Assembly (NCBI GenBank): GCA_947644545.1
Contig: CANRZW010000010.1
Span: 38,570-102,569, forward strand
Origin: an uncultured Lachnospiraceae bacterium
GTDB taxonomy: Bacteria > Bacillota > Clostridia > Lachnospirales > Lachnospiraceae
Reading direction: 5' to 3'
DNA length: 64,000 nt
Part shown: in pieces, positions 9,457-18,962 of the stretch
Layout of the letters: each line of letters opens with the position of its first letter
Position numbering within the stretch: position 1 is the stretch's first letter
Made by a program: the position numbers and the translations under genes
The notes under the pieces: model-generated
Databases searched by the model: none
Told to the model about the DNA's origin: nothing
The model's input: the letters and a program-made list of their open reading frames with translations, nothing else

Positions 9457-9659
9457 TTACGCTAACTGCATAACCTCAGCTTCAAGTTCTTTTAATTCAT
9501 CAAATGACAGAGAAGATACACAATCCGCAATTTCTTCAAGCGTCATTTTCCCCTTTCTTATCATTTGTTCGGCTATTTTTCTTTCTGTCTTTCTTTCTGT
9601 TTCTTTTTAAATGTCTTTCATATAAGTCCGCATAATCTGCTGGCCGAAATGATTAGAGA
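9457..9659 (-). pseudogene. C-terminal remnant of an Rpn-like protein
   Basis: The minus-strand frame reads HFGQQIMRTYMKDI, then a TAA at 9607-9609, then KETERKTERKIAEQMIRKG and ADCVSSLSFDELKELEAEV. This is the charged tail and small C-terminal helical domain seen at the end of Rpn/PD-(D/E)XK transposase-like proteins. No nuclease core is present, and the in-frame stop interrupts the remnant. Confidence 0.5.
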
Positions 9660-9841
9660 TATTGAATAATGTAAAAGAGCATACACACAGCGACAAAGTA
9701 TATATTTGTGGGCAGTATTTTCCTAAAAGTTCACTCTTATACTTTACCATTGTTGATTCCGGCGAAACAATACCTTATAATATGAATAATTATTTTTCTG
9801 ATTTCCCTGCTCATAGTCGGACCACCCGGAAAGGAAAACCC
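9653..9841 (+). pseudogene. Fragment of a histidine-kinase-like ATPase domain
   Basis: The frame LEILNNVKEHTHSDKVYICG followed by YFTIVDSGETIPYNMNNYF matches the N box ('E-hhNNVxEH') and G1 box ('hxDxGxGI') of HATPase_c proteins; the normal Gly of the G1 box is replaced (DSGETI). Neither the beginning nor the G2 box is present. It runs in frame, without a stop, into the GNAT gene that follows, so a TTG at 9662 can be read as the start of a longer fused protein. I treat it as debris rather than a real fusion because the GNAT gene has its own ribosome binding site. Confidence 0.5.
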
Positions 9842-10342
9842 ATGAATAGCCTGAACATCAAGTCGCTCTCCGATACATTTACTGTCCGAAAACTTGACAG
9901 CAGCGACATCGATCTTATCTATAGCCTGTGCGCAGACAACCTGATCTTCTACCGGTATCATCCGCCCTTTGTCACAAGGGAAAGCATCCTGCAGGACATG
10001 GAGGCGCTTCCACCCGGTAAAGATATTTCCGACAAATTTTATGTCGGCTTTTTTGACGCAGAAGCACTGGTTGCCGTTCTGGATCTGATCCTGGACTATC
10101 CAGAAAAGGGGACGGACTTTATCGGCTTTTTCATGATGAACGCTAATCTGCAGGGCAGAGGCGCCGGCTCGAAGATCATCCAGGAATGCCTCGCCTTCTT
10201 AAAGACAACAGGCTGCCGAAAAGTCCGTCTTGGCGTTGATCCGGGCAATCCTCAAAGCAGCGCCTTCTGGCAGAAAAACGGATTCCACATCGTCAGCGAT
10301 GCGCAATATATTCTGATGGAACTGGAAATAGCAATCGACTGA
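9842..10342 (+). CDS. GNAT family N-acetyltransferase
   Basis: A 166-residue protein beginning MNSLNIKSLSDTFTVRKLD. The C-terminal half carries the acetyl-CoA binding motif A in MMNANLQGRGAGSKIIQECL (Q-x-x-G-x-G/A) and motif B around GVDPGNPQSSAFWQKNGF. The substrate cannot be told from sequence. I chose ATG 9842 because GGAAAGGAAAA precedes it; the open frame continues upstream through an ATPase-domain fragment. It is followed by about 270 bases before the first hybrid kinase. Confidence 0.85.
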   Translation: MNSLNIKSLSDTFTVRKLDSSDIDLIYSLCADNLIFYRYHPPFVTRESILQDMEALPPGKDISDKFYVGFFDAEALVAVLDLILDYPEKGTDFIGFFMMNANLQGRGAGSKIIQECLAFLKTTGCRKVRLGVDPGNPQSSAFWQKNGFHIVSDAQYILMELEIAID

Positions 10343-10455
10343 AATCAGACAGTCAAAGGGGTGTACGGTAAGAAGCGCCTTTGATATTGACGCAGTCCGG
10401 GTCATATGATATTATGACACAGTCTTTTTTATATAGTTAACGACATTGGAACTTT

Positions 10456-10566
10456 AGCTTTCGATCCTGCCAGAGCTTCCCTATATGGCTTTAGCAGGAA
10501 CCGAAAGCAGAATGATACAAATAATCCGAAACAGCCATTCCAGTATGGATTCTCTCCATGCTGGAA
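10456..10566. repeat. Two hairpins upstream of the first hybrid kinase
   Basis: An imperfect hairpin pairs GCTTTCGATCCTGC with GCAGGAACCGAAAGC (about 10456-10508). A second pairs ATTCCAGTATGGA with TCCATGCTGGAAT (10537-10566) around a five-base loop. Neither is followed by a clear T run. They fall in the leader of the kinase gene and could be structured 5' UTR. Confidence 0.45.
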
Positions 10567-10616
10567 TTTGTTGTAGCGGTCATGGCCGAAAAGCGGTCTA
10601 TAGGGAGGGCAGGCAT

Positions 10617-13196
10617 ATGGATTATTCAGGTTATATGGTCGAACGGACCGATGAGGGAACGCCATACGTCGACGAGCACGAGCAGCAGGGCAGTATGAAG
10701 AGCGTCCAGAATCTGGAGTCCGTCATCAATGAGGGACTTCGCGTCGCTCTTCTGGAGGAGACGCCTGATCAGTCTCTGGAAGTGCTGTTAAATCATCTGG
10801 GAAAAGCGCTGAATGGGGAACGAACCTACATATTTGAGCAGAACGAATCCGGCTGCGACGACAATACCTACGAGTGGGTAGCCGACGGCGTAAGACCGGA
10901 AAAGGAAAATCTCCAGAACGTTCCTCCGGAGGTGTGTGCAAGCTGGTATCGGAATTTCAGCATCGGCAGACATATCGTCATTGAGAACGTAGAGGACATC
11001 CGTGAGACCGATCCGCTTCAATATGAGAATCTGAAACAGCAAAACATTCATTCTCTTGTGGTGGTTCCTCTTTATAACGGCAAAAAGATCATCGGCTTTT
11101 ACGGCGTGGATAATCCTCCCGTAAAGTCACTGGAATACGCATCCAATATGCTCCAGACTGCAGCATACTTTATCGTATCCTCCCTGAAACGACGTAACCT
11201 GTTCCGTGAACTGCAAAAGCGAAGCTACAATGTTCTCCATGCACTCAGTGTGGATTATCTTGGCATCTATCAGGTGAACTTCGATACAGGCGAATGCGAA
11301 GTCTACCGAAACAGTGAACAGACAGGTATGGACTTTGCCGCCCATTTTGCGAACGGTTATCAGACCGCTATGGAACAGTATATTTCCGAGTACGTAGTAT
11401 CCAGAGATCAGGAACGGCTCCGAACTGTAACAAAAAAAGACTATGTGCTCACCCGGCTTAAAACAAATAAAAAGTTCTCTGTCCGCTACCAGGTAAAGGA
11501 CAGTTCCTTCGGGCTCAAACATCTCGAATTTCATTTCTCAGCCACGACGTCCACATCCTCCTGTGCGATCTTTGCTCTGCGGGATGTCAATGCCGTAGTA
11601 GAGCAGGAAGAAAAGTACAAACTGGAGGCAAGACAGAGCCTGGAAGACATTCTGGAAGGGGCCAGAACCGGTATCTGGACGATCGAACTGGAGGAAGGCT
11701 GCCAGCCGAGAATGTATCCGGACCGGACCATGCGAATTCTTCTAGGTGTATCGGAAGATATCGATCCCGAAGAGTGCTATCAACACTGGTTTGAAAATAT
11801 CGAATCCGATTATGTGGAGATGGTACAGGAGGCCGTACAGGAAATATTGGAGAGCGGACGCTCCGAAGTAATCTATCCCTGGAATCATCCGACCCTTGGA
11901 AAAATATATGTCCGCTGCGGCGGCGTGCCGGACAGAACCTTTAAGAAACCGGGTACCTGCCTGAACGGATACCATCAGGATATCACAGAAACCATGGTAA
12001 CAAGGAAGAAACAGGAGCAGTCCATCATGGAGCTGCTGGAACGGGTGCGGCGGGCCAATTCGGCAAAAAGCGAATTTCTTTCCCATATGTCCCACGATCT
12101 TCGCACACCAATTAACGGGATTCTGGGTATGCTGGCCATCCTGGAAAAAAGCCAGGATGATCCGGAACGACAGAAAGACTGCCGAAACAAAATCCGTATA
12201 TCAACACAGCATCTGCTTTCCCTGGTCAATGACGTGCTTCAAGTCAGCAAGTTAGACAGCGGCGGTCTGGCGGAAGTAGCAGAACCCTTCGATCTGTATG
12301 ACACTCTGGAAGACTGCATTACGGTCCTCTCTCCTCAGGCAGAAGAACAGGGCATCTGCCTGTCGCTGGATATGAGCGGCCTGCAACATGGCAGAGTGAT
12401 CGGAAACCCGCTTCACCTGCAACAGATCCTGATGAATGTAATAGATAATGCTCTCAAATACAATCGTCCTAACGGTTCCGTATTTGTGCAGGCTGCAGAG
12501 ACCGCCTGCCAGAACGGAACTGCAAACTACCGTTTTGTGATCGAAGATACCGGGATCGGCATCGGCGAGGAATTTAAGGAACACATTTTTGAACCTTTTA
12601 CCCAGGAGCATCAGACCGCCCGCACCCACTACAACGGCGTCGGCGTCGGTATGTCCATCGTAAAGAAGCTGGTGGATCAGCTTAAGGGAACCGTTGAAAT
12701 TAACAGCCAGCTCGGCAAGGGAAGCGTGGTCAGGATCAATCTCCCCCTCCGGATCGATGAAGCATGGTGCGAACCGACTGCAGACGAAGAACAGAATATA
12801 CCTGGCAATGTCGCCGGGATGCATGTCCTTCTGGTGGAAGATAATGAAATCAACTGTGAGATTATACAATACATTCTTACGGATGCAGGCGCCGAAGTCA
12901 TGACTGCAAACAATGGAAAGGCTGCCGTGGACGCATTTACAGCCTCCGATCCGGGAGCTTTTGACTGCATCCTCATGGATTTGATGATGCCGGTCATGAG
13001 CGGATATGAAGCTGCCCGGGTAATCCGGAGCCTGAACAGGACGGATGCCAAAACCGTTCCCATCATAGCCTTGTCGGCAAACGCATTTGAAGAAGATATC
13101 GCACTGGCAAAAGACGCCGGGATGAATGAACATCTGGCGAAACCGGTAGACATCCCCCGAATGCTCAGGGTCATGAGGCGCCTTACCGCTCAGTGA
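10617..13196 (+). CDS. Hybrid sensor histidine kinase/response regulator (GAF)
   Basis: An 859-residue cytoplasmic signalling protein with no obvious membrane segment. A GAF-like domain fills the N-terminus (about residues 35-190; VVVPLYNGKKIIGFYGVDNP is typical). PAS-like regions follow to about 465. The HisKA domain has SHMSHDLRTPINGILGM with His493. The ATPase has NVIDNALKYN, EDTGIGIG and GVGVGMSIVKKL. A receiver domain has VLLVEDNEINCE and phospho-acceptor Asp788 in DCILMDLMMPVMSGYE. The start at 10617 has GGGAGGGC upstream; an in-frame ATG 44 codons earlier lacks a ribosome binding site. It is followed 54 bases later by a second hybrid kinase. The family usually passes phosphate to a separate HPt protein, which is not in the window. 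Confidence 0.92.
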   Translation: MDYSGYMVERTDEGTPYVDEHEQQGSMKSVQNLESVINEGLRVALLEETPDQSLEVLLNHLGKALNGERTYIFEQNESGCDDNTYEWVADGVRPEKENLQNVPPEVCASWYRNFSIGRHIVIENVEDIRETDPLQYENLKQQNIHSLVVVPLYNGKKIIGFYGVDNPPVKSLEYASNMLQTAAYFIVSSLKRRNLFRELQKRSYNVLHALSVDYLGIYQVNFDTGECEVYRNSEQTGMDFAAHFANGYQTAMEQYISEYVVSRDQERLRTVTKKDYVLTRLKTNKKFSVRYQVKDSSFGLKHLEFHFSATTSTSSCAIFALRDVNAVVEQEEKYKLEARQSLEDILEGARTGIWTIELEEGCQPRMYPDRTMRILLGVSEDIDPEECYQHWFENIESDYVEMVQEAVQEILESGRSEVIYPWNHPTLGKIYVRCGGVPDRTFKKPGTCLNGYHQDITETMVTRKKQEQSIMELLERVRRANSAKSEFLSHMSHDLRTPINGILGMLAILEKSQDDPERQKDCRNKIRISTQHLLSLVNDVLQVSKLDSGGLAEVAEPFDLYDTLEDCITVLSPQAEEQGICLSLDMSGLQHGRVIGNPLHLQQILMNVIDNALKYNRPNGSVFVQAAETACQNGTANYRFVIEDTGIGIGEEFKEHIFEPFTQEHQTARTHYNGVGVGMSIVKKLVDQLKGTVEINSQLGKGSVVRINLPLRIDEAWCEPTADEEQNIPGNVAGMHVLLVEDNEINCEIIQYILTDAGAEVMTANNGKAAVDAFTASDPGAFDCILMDLMMPVMSGYEAARVIRSLNRTDAKTVPIIALSANAFEEDIALAKDAGMNEHLAKPVDIPRMLRVMRRLTAQ

Positions 13197-13250
13197 TCAC
13201 AGTCATGCGGCTCATTGCCCGTGAGAATAAAGTCTATAGAATGGAGATGA

Positions 13251-15869
13251 ATGAACATGAAAAACATGGCTCTGCCACGTTCTTTAAAAATCAGTATAGC
13301 AGTGATCATTTGCATCAATATTTTCGTGTTTTCGTTTCTGGGATTGTCCATTAACAATATGAGTGAGAACACAATCGAAAATATAGGCACTACTTATATG
13401 GACAGCATGAATGAACAGGTATCTTTGCATTTTGAAACAATCATCGATCTGCGCCTGACGATGGCGGAATCCATTGCACACATTGCAGTCGATAAAGAAA
13501 CTTCCGGTTACGGTTCAAAAGACGAAATAGAATACGGCGCAAAAGCAAGACATTTTCTATGTGCCGCCCTGTATTCGGCTGATGGCAATATTGAAATGAT
13601 TTTCGGCGATCCCGTGAAACTTAACCACCCCGACTCCTTTTTGGAAAGTCTGATAAACGGGGATCGCAAAACAGCGTCCGGTATTGACGAAAGCGGAAAC
13701 GATGTGATCCTGTTCGGCGTTCCCTGCGAATATCCCATGGCAGACGGAAATACCAGCCTTGCTATGGTCGTTGGCCTTTCTTCCCAATACATGGGGGAAG
13801 TTCTTTTCCTCGATTCAGATGAATCGCTGAGCTATTCCTATGTGATCCGCAAGGATGGCAGCTACGTTGTACGCAATGAAGACGGGCTCCACGAGAACTA
13901 TTTTGACAGGCTTTACAGCATCTTTGAAGGACAAAATGAGGAAGCAGAGTCTTATATCAGCCAAATGACAGATGCCATGAATGCAGGTAAAGATTATTCC
14001 GTGATACTGCAAAGCGGCGAGTCACGCCGTCATCTGTATTGTACCAACCTTCCCTATTGTGACTGGTATCTGGTAACGGTGCTTCCTTTTGACGGGCTTG
14101 ATCATGCGATCTTAAGTATGAGCAGGCATTGGCTAGTCATCGTTTATGCCGCTTTACTGGCAGCGATCGCCATGCTCCTCTACATCTTCTTTCAGTATTT
14201 AAAAGTGTTCAAAAACCAGGTGGCTGAATTAAAGTGTATGAATACAGAGATGTCCGCGGCAAAGCAGGCAGCGGAAAAAGCAAGAAAAGAAGCAGAACAG
14301 GCCAATGCAGCAAAACAGGAATTTCTCTCCAGTATGAGCCACGACATCCGCACTCCCATGAACGCCATAATCGGTATGACGTCTCTGGCTGCGTCCAATA
14401 TCCATAATCCGGAACAGATTCAGGAATACCTGCGCAAGATCGCAGTATCCAGTAATCATCTGCTGGGACTGATCAATGACGTGCTGGATATTTCCAAGAT
14501 CGAAAGCGGCAAAATGACGCTGAATGTGGGACAAATGTCACTGCGGGAAGCAATAGACAGCATCGTCAATATCATGCTCCCTCAGGTTAAGGCCAAAAAC
14601 CAGCAGTTTGATGCGGCTGCATACGAAATCCTTTCGGAAAATGTTTGCTGCGACAGTGTACGGCTGAATCAGGTACTGATTAACCTATTGGGAAATGCCG
14701 TCAAATTCACACCGGAAAACGGCTCAGTTCAACTTACCGTATATCAGGAGGCATTGCCGGAGGATACTTCCTGTGTCCGCACTCACTTCTTAGTGCGTGA
14801 TACCGGCATCGGTATGTCAGAAGAGTACCAAAAGCAAATATTTGACTCCTTTAGCAGAGAGGACAATACCCGCGTACAGAAAACAGAAGGCTCCGGATTG
14901 GGAATGGCTATTACCAAATATATTGTCGACGCCATGGGCGGTCACATTTCCGTTCACAGCAAGCAGGGAGCAGGCAGTGAATTCCACGTGATTCTCGACC
15001 TGGCAAAAGCGCCGGCACAGAAGATCGATGCGCCGCTTCCCGGCTGGCATGTCCTTGTCGTTGACCGCGATGAGCGGTTATGCAGCAGTGCGGTCCGTTC
15101 CTTAGACGCAATCGGTATTTACGCCGACTGGTGTTCCGGCTTAGAACAGGCAATGGAACTGATCACCAAACGTCGGCGCCTCAGTGACGATTACCAAATG
15201 CTGCTTCTTGGCTGGGAATTGTCAGATAATAACGGCATCGAAGCTGCCCGGGCAATCCGCTTGGCTTTCGGGGAAGACGGCCCGGCTTTATTGCTTGCGG
15301 CCTGCGACTGGAGTGAAATCGAAGAAGAAGCCAGAACGGCCGGTATTTCCGGGTTCCTCTCCAAACCGCTGTTTACCTCCGTTTTGTATGATGCCCTGAA
15401 AGTATATGCCGACACCGCTGCCGAAATGGCCGTCGATGACGACCAAACCGCCTGCACCGAAAGAACGGTCGACCTGGCGCTGCAGGGAAAACATATTTTA
15501 CTGGCAGAAGATAACGAGCTTAACTGGGAAGTGGCAAACGGACTGCTTTCCTCTCTTGCAATGGACTTGGATTGGGTTGAAAACGGGCAGATCTGCGTGG
15601 AAAAATTCACCAACTCCCCCGTCGGATATTATGACGCGATCCTTATGGATGTACGAATGCCCGTGATGGACGGCTACGAAGCGACAAAGGCCATCCGGCG
15701 TCTGCAGCGCGCAGACGCACAGCTTCCCATTATTGCCATGACCGCCGATGCTTTTTCGGAAGATATCCAAAAGTGTTTAGATTGCGGCATGAACGACCAT
15801 TTGGCAAAGCCGATCGATATACAGGACGTGACCTTCAAATTGAAAAAATATATTCATCTCAATCTTTGA
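13251..15869 (+). CDS. Membrane hybrid sensor kinase with two receiver domains
   Basis: 872 residues. A first membrane helix lies near residues 10-32 (SIAVIICINIFVFSFLGLSI) and a second near 285-312 (LVIVYAALLAAIAMLLYIFF). They enclose an extracytoplasmic sensor of about 250 residues, probably Cache-like. A coiled coil rich in A/E/K leads to HisKA (SSMSHDIRTPMNAIIGM, His364) and the ATPase domain (NLLGNAVKFT, RDTGIGMS, GSGLGMAI). Two receiver domains follow. The first (VLVVDRDERLC...) has MLLLGWELS where the phospho-acceptor Asp is expected, so it is probably inactive. The second has LLAEDNELN and Asp800 in DAILMDVRMPVMDGYE. ATG 13251 or 13257 may be the start; GGAG lies just upstream. The 3' end overlaps the convergent sugar kinase gene by 11 bases. 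Confidence 0.92.
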   Translation: MNMKNMALPRSLKISIAVIICINIFVFSFLGLSINNMSENTIENIGTTYMDSMNEQVSLHFETIIDLRLTMAESIAHIAVDKETSGYGSKDEIEYGAKARHFLCAALYSADGNIEMIFGDPVKLNHPDSFLESLINGDRKTASGIDESGNDVILFGVPCEYPMADGNTSLAMVVGLSSQYMGEVLFLDSDESLSYSYVIRKDGSYVVRNEDGLHENYFDRLYSIFEGQNEEAESYISQMTDAMNAGKDYSVILQSGESRRHLYCTNLPYCDWYLVTVLPFDGLDHAILSMSRHWLVIVYAALLAAIAMLLYIFFQYLKVFKNQVAELKCMNTEMSAAKQAAEKARKEAEQANAAKQEFLSSMSHDIRTPMNAIIGMTSLAASNIHNPEQIQEYLRKIAVSSNHLLGLINDVLDISKIESGKMTLNVGQMSLREAIDSIVNIMLPQVKAKNQQFDAAAYEILSENVCCDSVRLNQVLINLLGNAVKFTPENGSVQLTVYQEALPEDTSCVRTHFLVRDTGIGMSEEYQKQIFDSFSREDNTRVQKTEGSGLGMAITKYIVDAMGGHISVHSKQGAGSEFHVILDLAKAPAQKIDAPLPGWHVLVVDRDERLCSSAVRSLDAIGIYADWCSGLEQAMELITKRRRLSDDYQMLLLGWELSDNNGIEAARAIRLAFGEDGPALLLAACDWSEIEEEARTAGISGFLSKPLFTSVLYDALKVYADTAAEMAVDDDQTACTERTVDLALQGKHILLAEDNELNWEVANGLLSSLAMDLDWVENGQICVEKFTNSPVGYYDAILMDVRMPVMDGYEATKAIRRLQRADAQLPIIAMTADAFSEDIQKCLDCGMNDHLAKPIDIQDVTFKLKKYIHLNL

Positions 15870-17166
15870 TCTTCGATAAAGCCCACATGGCGGCACCTGC
15901 TGCCGCCTCCTCCTCGCTATCCGCTACTCTGACCGGAAGGCCGAAAAGCCGCTCCACCTCCTGTCGCAGCAGTCTGTTCTTTCGGATGCCGTTCCCACTG
16001 GCGACGATCTCCCTTTTCCCCTGGCGCAGCGCAGCGGGCAGCTGTTCATACATCCGAAAAAGTTCGAGTGCCATCCCTGTCGCATAAGCCCTGACTACAT
16101 CCCCAAGAGTAAAATTCTCAGGCGTCAGCCCCTCTATGCTTCCTCCCGGCGCTGCCCCGTTCCGGCTGCCGTAAAGTAGCGGCATTATCCGCAGATCCGT
16201 TGCCGGCACGCGTTCCCCCGCTTCCTCCAGCTTTTCATAGACATCTGCCTCGATTCCCGTCACGAGAAATACCGTGCTTTTGACAAACTCCGCCAACCGC
16301 TCGTAAACCTTACCGCCGTTCACCGAAGCCAGCACATACAGGAACCCCTTTTCCGTGAAAGGACGTATCTCGGCTCCCGTTCCAGGGATCAGATCTCTGT
16401 GAAAAAAGGAAACCTGAGCCCCGGTTCCCACATTGATCCCCAGCACCTGCTCATCCTCACCTATGGCGGCATAGAAGCTTGCCTGATTGTCGCCCTGTGC
16501 ACAGGTTACCGGGATCCCCTGATAGGTACCCAGTATGGCCCCGTCCGCTCTCACCTGCGGATAATAGGATGTTGCCACGCCGGCCTTCTCCAGGGATTCC
16601 AGATCAAAACCCCTCTCTCCCAGGCAGAAACCGCCCACACTGGCCGCAATAGAAGGACTCATCACCGGCTCTCTTATTCCACACAACTGCATGGCTGCAT
16701 AGTCTCCGATATTGGCAAACCGTACCGCCTCTGCCGGAATCCGCCCTGTCTGCTGCAGATAGAAATGGGTCACGCACCCGTAACCGGTGTACAGCTCATG
16801 GCCCGTCGCACGGGACAGATAGGAAGCGTACGTCTCCTCCCCGAAAGCCTCATTTCCCGATTCTACCTTCCACGTATAGTAAGGCGAGACCGCTCTTCCT
16901 TCCCGGTCCACATACAGGATTCCATGCATTTGGCTCGAAATACCAATCACAGCGGTTTTATCGTCGTTGTTGCCGCTATTGCAGCTTAGCAGCAGATCAT
17001 CCAGCATCCTTTTTACTGTTGTAAAGATTCTGTCAGGATCCTGCCGGAACGTATCCGCCAGAAAGTGGTTCTTCTCCTGCCGCACTTCCCGAAGCTGCCC
17101 CGCAGCCTCCTCATATACACCCAGACAGATGCTGGTAGTGCCAATATCAATACCGATTGCTCTCAT
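15859..17166 (-). CDS. FGGY-family carbohydrate kinase, sedoheptulokinase-like
   Basis: 435 residues, a little short for FGGY kinases (about 480-500). The N-terminus MRAIGIDIGTTSICLGVY is the phosphate-1 motif, GISSQMHGILYVD is the conserved substrate-side segment, and VTCAQGDNQASFYAAIG with GINVGTGAQVSFF form the phosphate-2/adenosine region. ASGNGIRKNRLLRQEVERLF near the C-terminus replaces the usual 'GGGAxSxxWxQhhAD' signature and fits the sedoheptulokinase-like branch. The role is to phosphorylate a sugar or polyol with ATP; the substrate is uncertain. The gene stands alone between convergent and divergent neighbours, with no transporter or aldolase nearby. Confidence 0.82.
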   Translation of the reverse strand: MRAIGIDIGTTSICLGVYEEAAGQLREVRQEKNHFLADTFRQDPDRIFTTVKRMLDDLLLSCNSGNNDDKTAVIGISSQMHGILYVDREGRAVSPYYTWKVESGNEAFGEETYASYLSRATGHELYTGYGCVTHFYLQQTGRIPAEAVRFANIGDYAAMQLCGIREPVMSPSIAASVGGFCLGERGFDLESLEKAGVATSYYPQVRADGAILGTYQGIPVTCAQGDNQASFYAAIGEDEQVLGINVGTGAQVSFFHRDLIPGTGAEIRPFTEKGFLYVLASVNGGKVYERLAEFVKSTVFLVTGIEADVYEKLEEAGERVPATDLRIMPLLYGSRNGAAPGGSIEGLTPENFTLGDVVRAYATGMALELFRMYEQLPAALRQGKREIVASGNGIRKNRLLRQEVERLFGLPVRVADSEEEAAAGAAMWALSKIKD

Positions 17167-17393
17167 AACCTGTTGCCTTTCATTTCCATAATTATAGACT
17201 TCTGCAGATCCTGGAATCCTGCCGTTTCATCCCTGTGACTTTCTCCATTGCCATGAACGGTTCTCTTATCAGAATACGTTTTGTTTTCATCCTGAAATTC
17301 CTATCTTCCGAAAGTTCATAGACATCTGAATGTTGTCAGGATCTGTTCCGGGCAGTATAATGAAGGAAACTTCGCAAGAAAGGAATCTTAAAC

Positions 17394-17837
17394 ATGATTG
17401 AAGTCAAATTCTATGACCAGGTCGAAGACGCCCTCCTGAAATTCGCAGTCATCATCGCAAAAACTGACGGCAAATGGGTCTTTTGCAAGCATCGGGAACG
17501 GGATACTTACGAATTTCCGGGCGGACACAGAGAACCCGGCGAAACCATACTGGAAACCGCAAGGCGAGAACTGCGGGAAGAAACAGGCGCCATTGATTTT
17601 ACACTAAAGCCTGTCTGTGTGTATTCTGTTAAAGGAAAAACCAGGGTGAACAATAGCGAAGACACCGAAAGTTTCGGCATGCTGTTTACCGCGGATATCA
17701 CTTCTTTTGAAAAAGAACTGCACAGTGAGATCGAGAAGATCCTGATCACCGATACTCTGGTGGATAATTGGACTTATCCGCTGATCCAGCCCCGGCTGTT
17801 TGAGGCGGCAGAAGCCGCTTGCAGGTCGCTCTCCTAA
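17394..17837 (+). CDS. NUDIX hydrolase
   Basis: 147 residues. The NUDIX box (GX5EX7REUXEEXGU) is complete: GGHREPGETILETARRELRE followed by ETGA, at about residues 43-65. NUDIX enzymes hydrolyse nucleoside diphosphates linked to another group; small single-domain members are often nucleotide clean-up enzymes. The early FAVIIAKTDGKWVFCKHRER and the late position next to mutM (convergent) would suit oxidised-nucleotide housekeeping, but that is only an association. The start has AAGAAAGG upstream. Confidence 0.88.
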   Translation: MIEVKFYDQVEDALLKFAVIIAKTDGKWVFCKHRERDTYEFPGGHREPGETILETARRELREETGAIDFTLKPVCVYSVKGKTRVNNSEDTESFGMLFTADITSFEKELHSEIEKILITDTLVDNWTYPLIQPRLFEAAEAACRSLS

Positions 17838-17886
17838 CGATGTACATCTGTTACAGACATTTTCCGGGTCATGGAACAAGGATAGG

Positions 17887-18723
17887 CTAGTTCTGGTTCT
17901 CCTTCTGGCACACCGGACAGTACACGCTGCTCCTGCCGCCAATCACCATACGGCAAAGTGTCTCTCTGCATTTCGGACAGGGACCGCCGCTATGCCCATA
18001 TACCTGCAGAAATGGTGTATTCCGGTAATCCCTTCCCTTGGTCTCCAAATATTCTTCCGCCGTTATGGCGTTCTTTTCGATAAAATAAGAAATCCGTTCC
18101 GGAATCACTTCTGCAAGGCGTTCCCACTCCGACTGTTCTAAGCTGTTGGCTGGACGCGCCGGGTGGATTCCAGCCGTAAACAAAATCTCATCCGAATAAA
18201 TATTCCCGATTCCGGCCACAATTGACTGCTCCAACAGACATTCCTTGATCGCCTTCCGGCGTTTACTCAAATGTGCACGCAGATATTCCGCATTACATGC
18301 CGACGCCAACGGATCTATGCCCAATTTGTCCATTCCGGTGCAGGTATCGGTCTCCTCCTCCCGAAGGAGCCAGAAACGCCCGAAGCGGCGCATATCGGCA
18401 AACCGTAATTCTTTTCCATTGTCCAATGAAAAAACAACATGCGTATACTTTTCTTCCGGACACTGCGCCGGGACAAGCAGCAGCCCGCCGGTCATCCGCA
18501 AATGCAGAATGACTCGCTCCCTGCTTTCTAAGTGAATGGCAAGGAATTTCCCCTTACGTGTCATATGGGAAATCGTCTGTCCCACCAGCCGCCGGCTGAA
18601 TTCATCTGCCCCTGGATATGCCGTGACCTCCGGACGCCTTACCACTGCCCTGGTAATTACAAGCCCCCGGATCTGCGGCTCTATTACTCTCCTGATCGTT
18701 TCCACTTCCGGTAATTCAGGCAT
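17887..18723 (-). CDS. mutM: Formamidopyrimidine-DNA glycosylase
   Basis: 278 residues, normal for Fpg/MutM. The N-terminus MPELPEVETIRRVIEP carries the catalytic Pro2 and Glu3. IHLESRERVILHLRMTGGLL has the conserved Lys/Arg strand, QSIVAGIGNIYSDEILF is the DNA-binding helix-two-turn-helix segment, and the C-terminal zinc finger is CPKC ... CPVCQ. It removes 8-oxoguanine and ring-opened purines from DNA and nicks the abasic site. It is transcribed towards the NUDIX gene. No partner gene in the operon is visible. Confidence 0.96.
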   Translation of the reverse strand: MPELPEVETIRRVIEPQIRGLVITRAVVRRPEVTAYPGADEFSRRLVGQTISHMTRKGKFLAIHLESRERVILHLRMTGGLLLVPAQCPEEKYTHVVFSLDNGKELRFADMRRFGRFWLLREEETDTCTGMDKLGIDPLASACNAEYLRAHLSKRRKAIKECLLEQSIVAGIGNIYSDEILFTAGIHPARPANSLEQSEWERLAEVIPERISYFIEKNAITAEEYLETKGRDYRNTPFLQVYGHSGGPCPKCRETLCRMVIGGRSSVYCPVCQKENQN

Positions 18724-18962
18724 GTTCTCTTCTGTCCTTTCTGTTTCCTGTTATCTATCACGAACAACACTCGGAATTGCATTAAACCATTGCCTCCACA
18801 AGCGTTCTATCTCCAAATACGATTTCCTTCACACCTATTTGCTTCTTTTTATTAAAGTTAAATACAATTTGCATTTACATTAAACTGTCTGCCCATAGAC
18901 TTCCCGTGCCCTCTTTTTTCTTCATTATAGTCGAATCATTGCCGCTTTACAAGGAAATCCGA

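Noticed and set aside
9662..10342. Single 226-residue ATPase-GNAT fusion gene
   Set aside because: Starts at a TTG without a ribosome binding site, whereas the GNAT part has its own start with GGAAAGGA; the ATPase piece lacks most of its domain.
10537..10566. Terminator before the first hybrid kinase
   Set aside because: The hairpin is good but is followed by TTGTTG rather than a T run.
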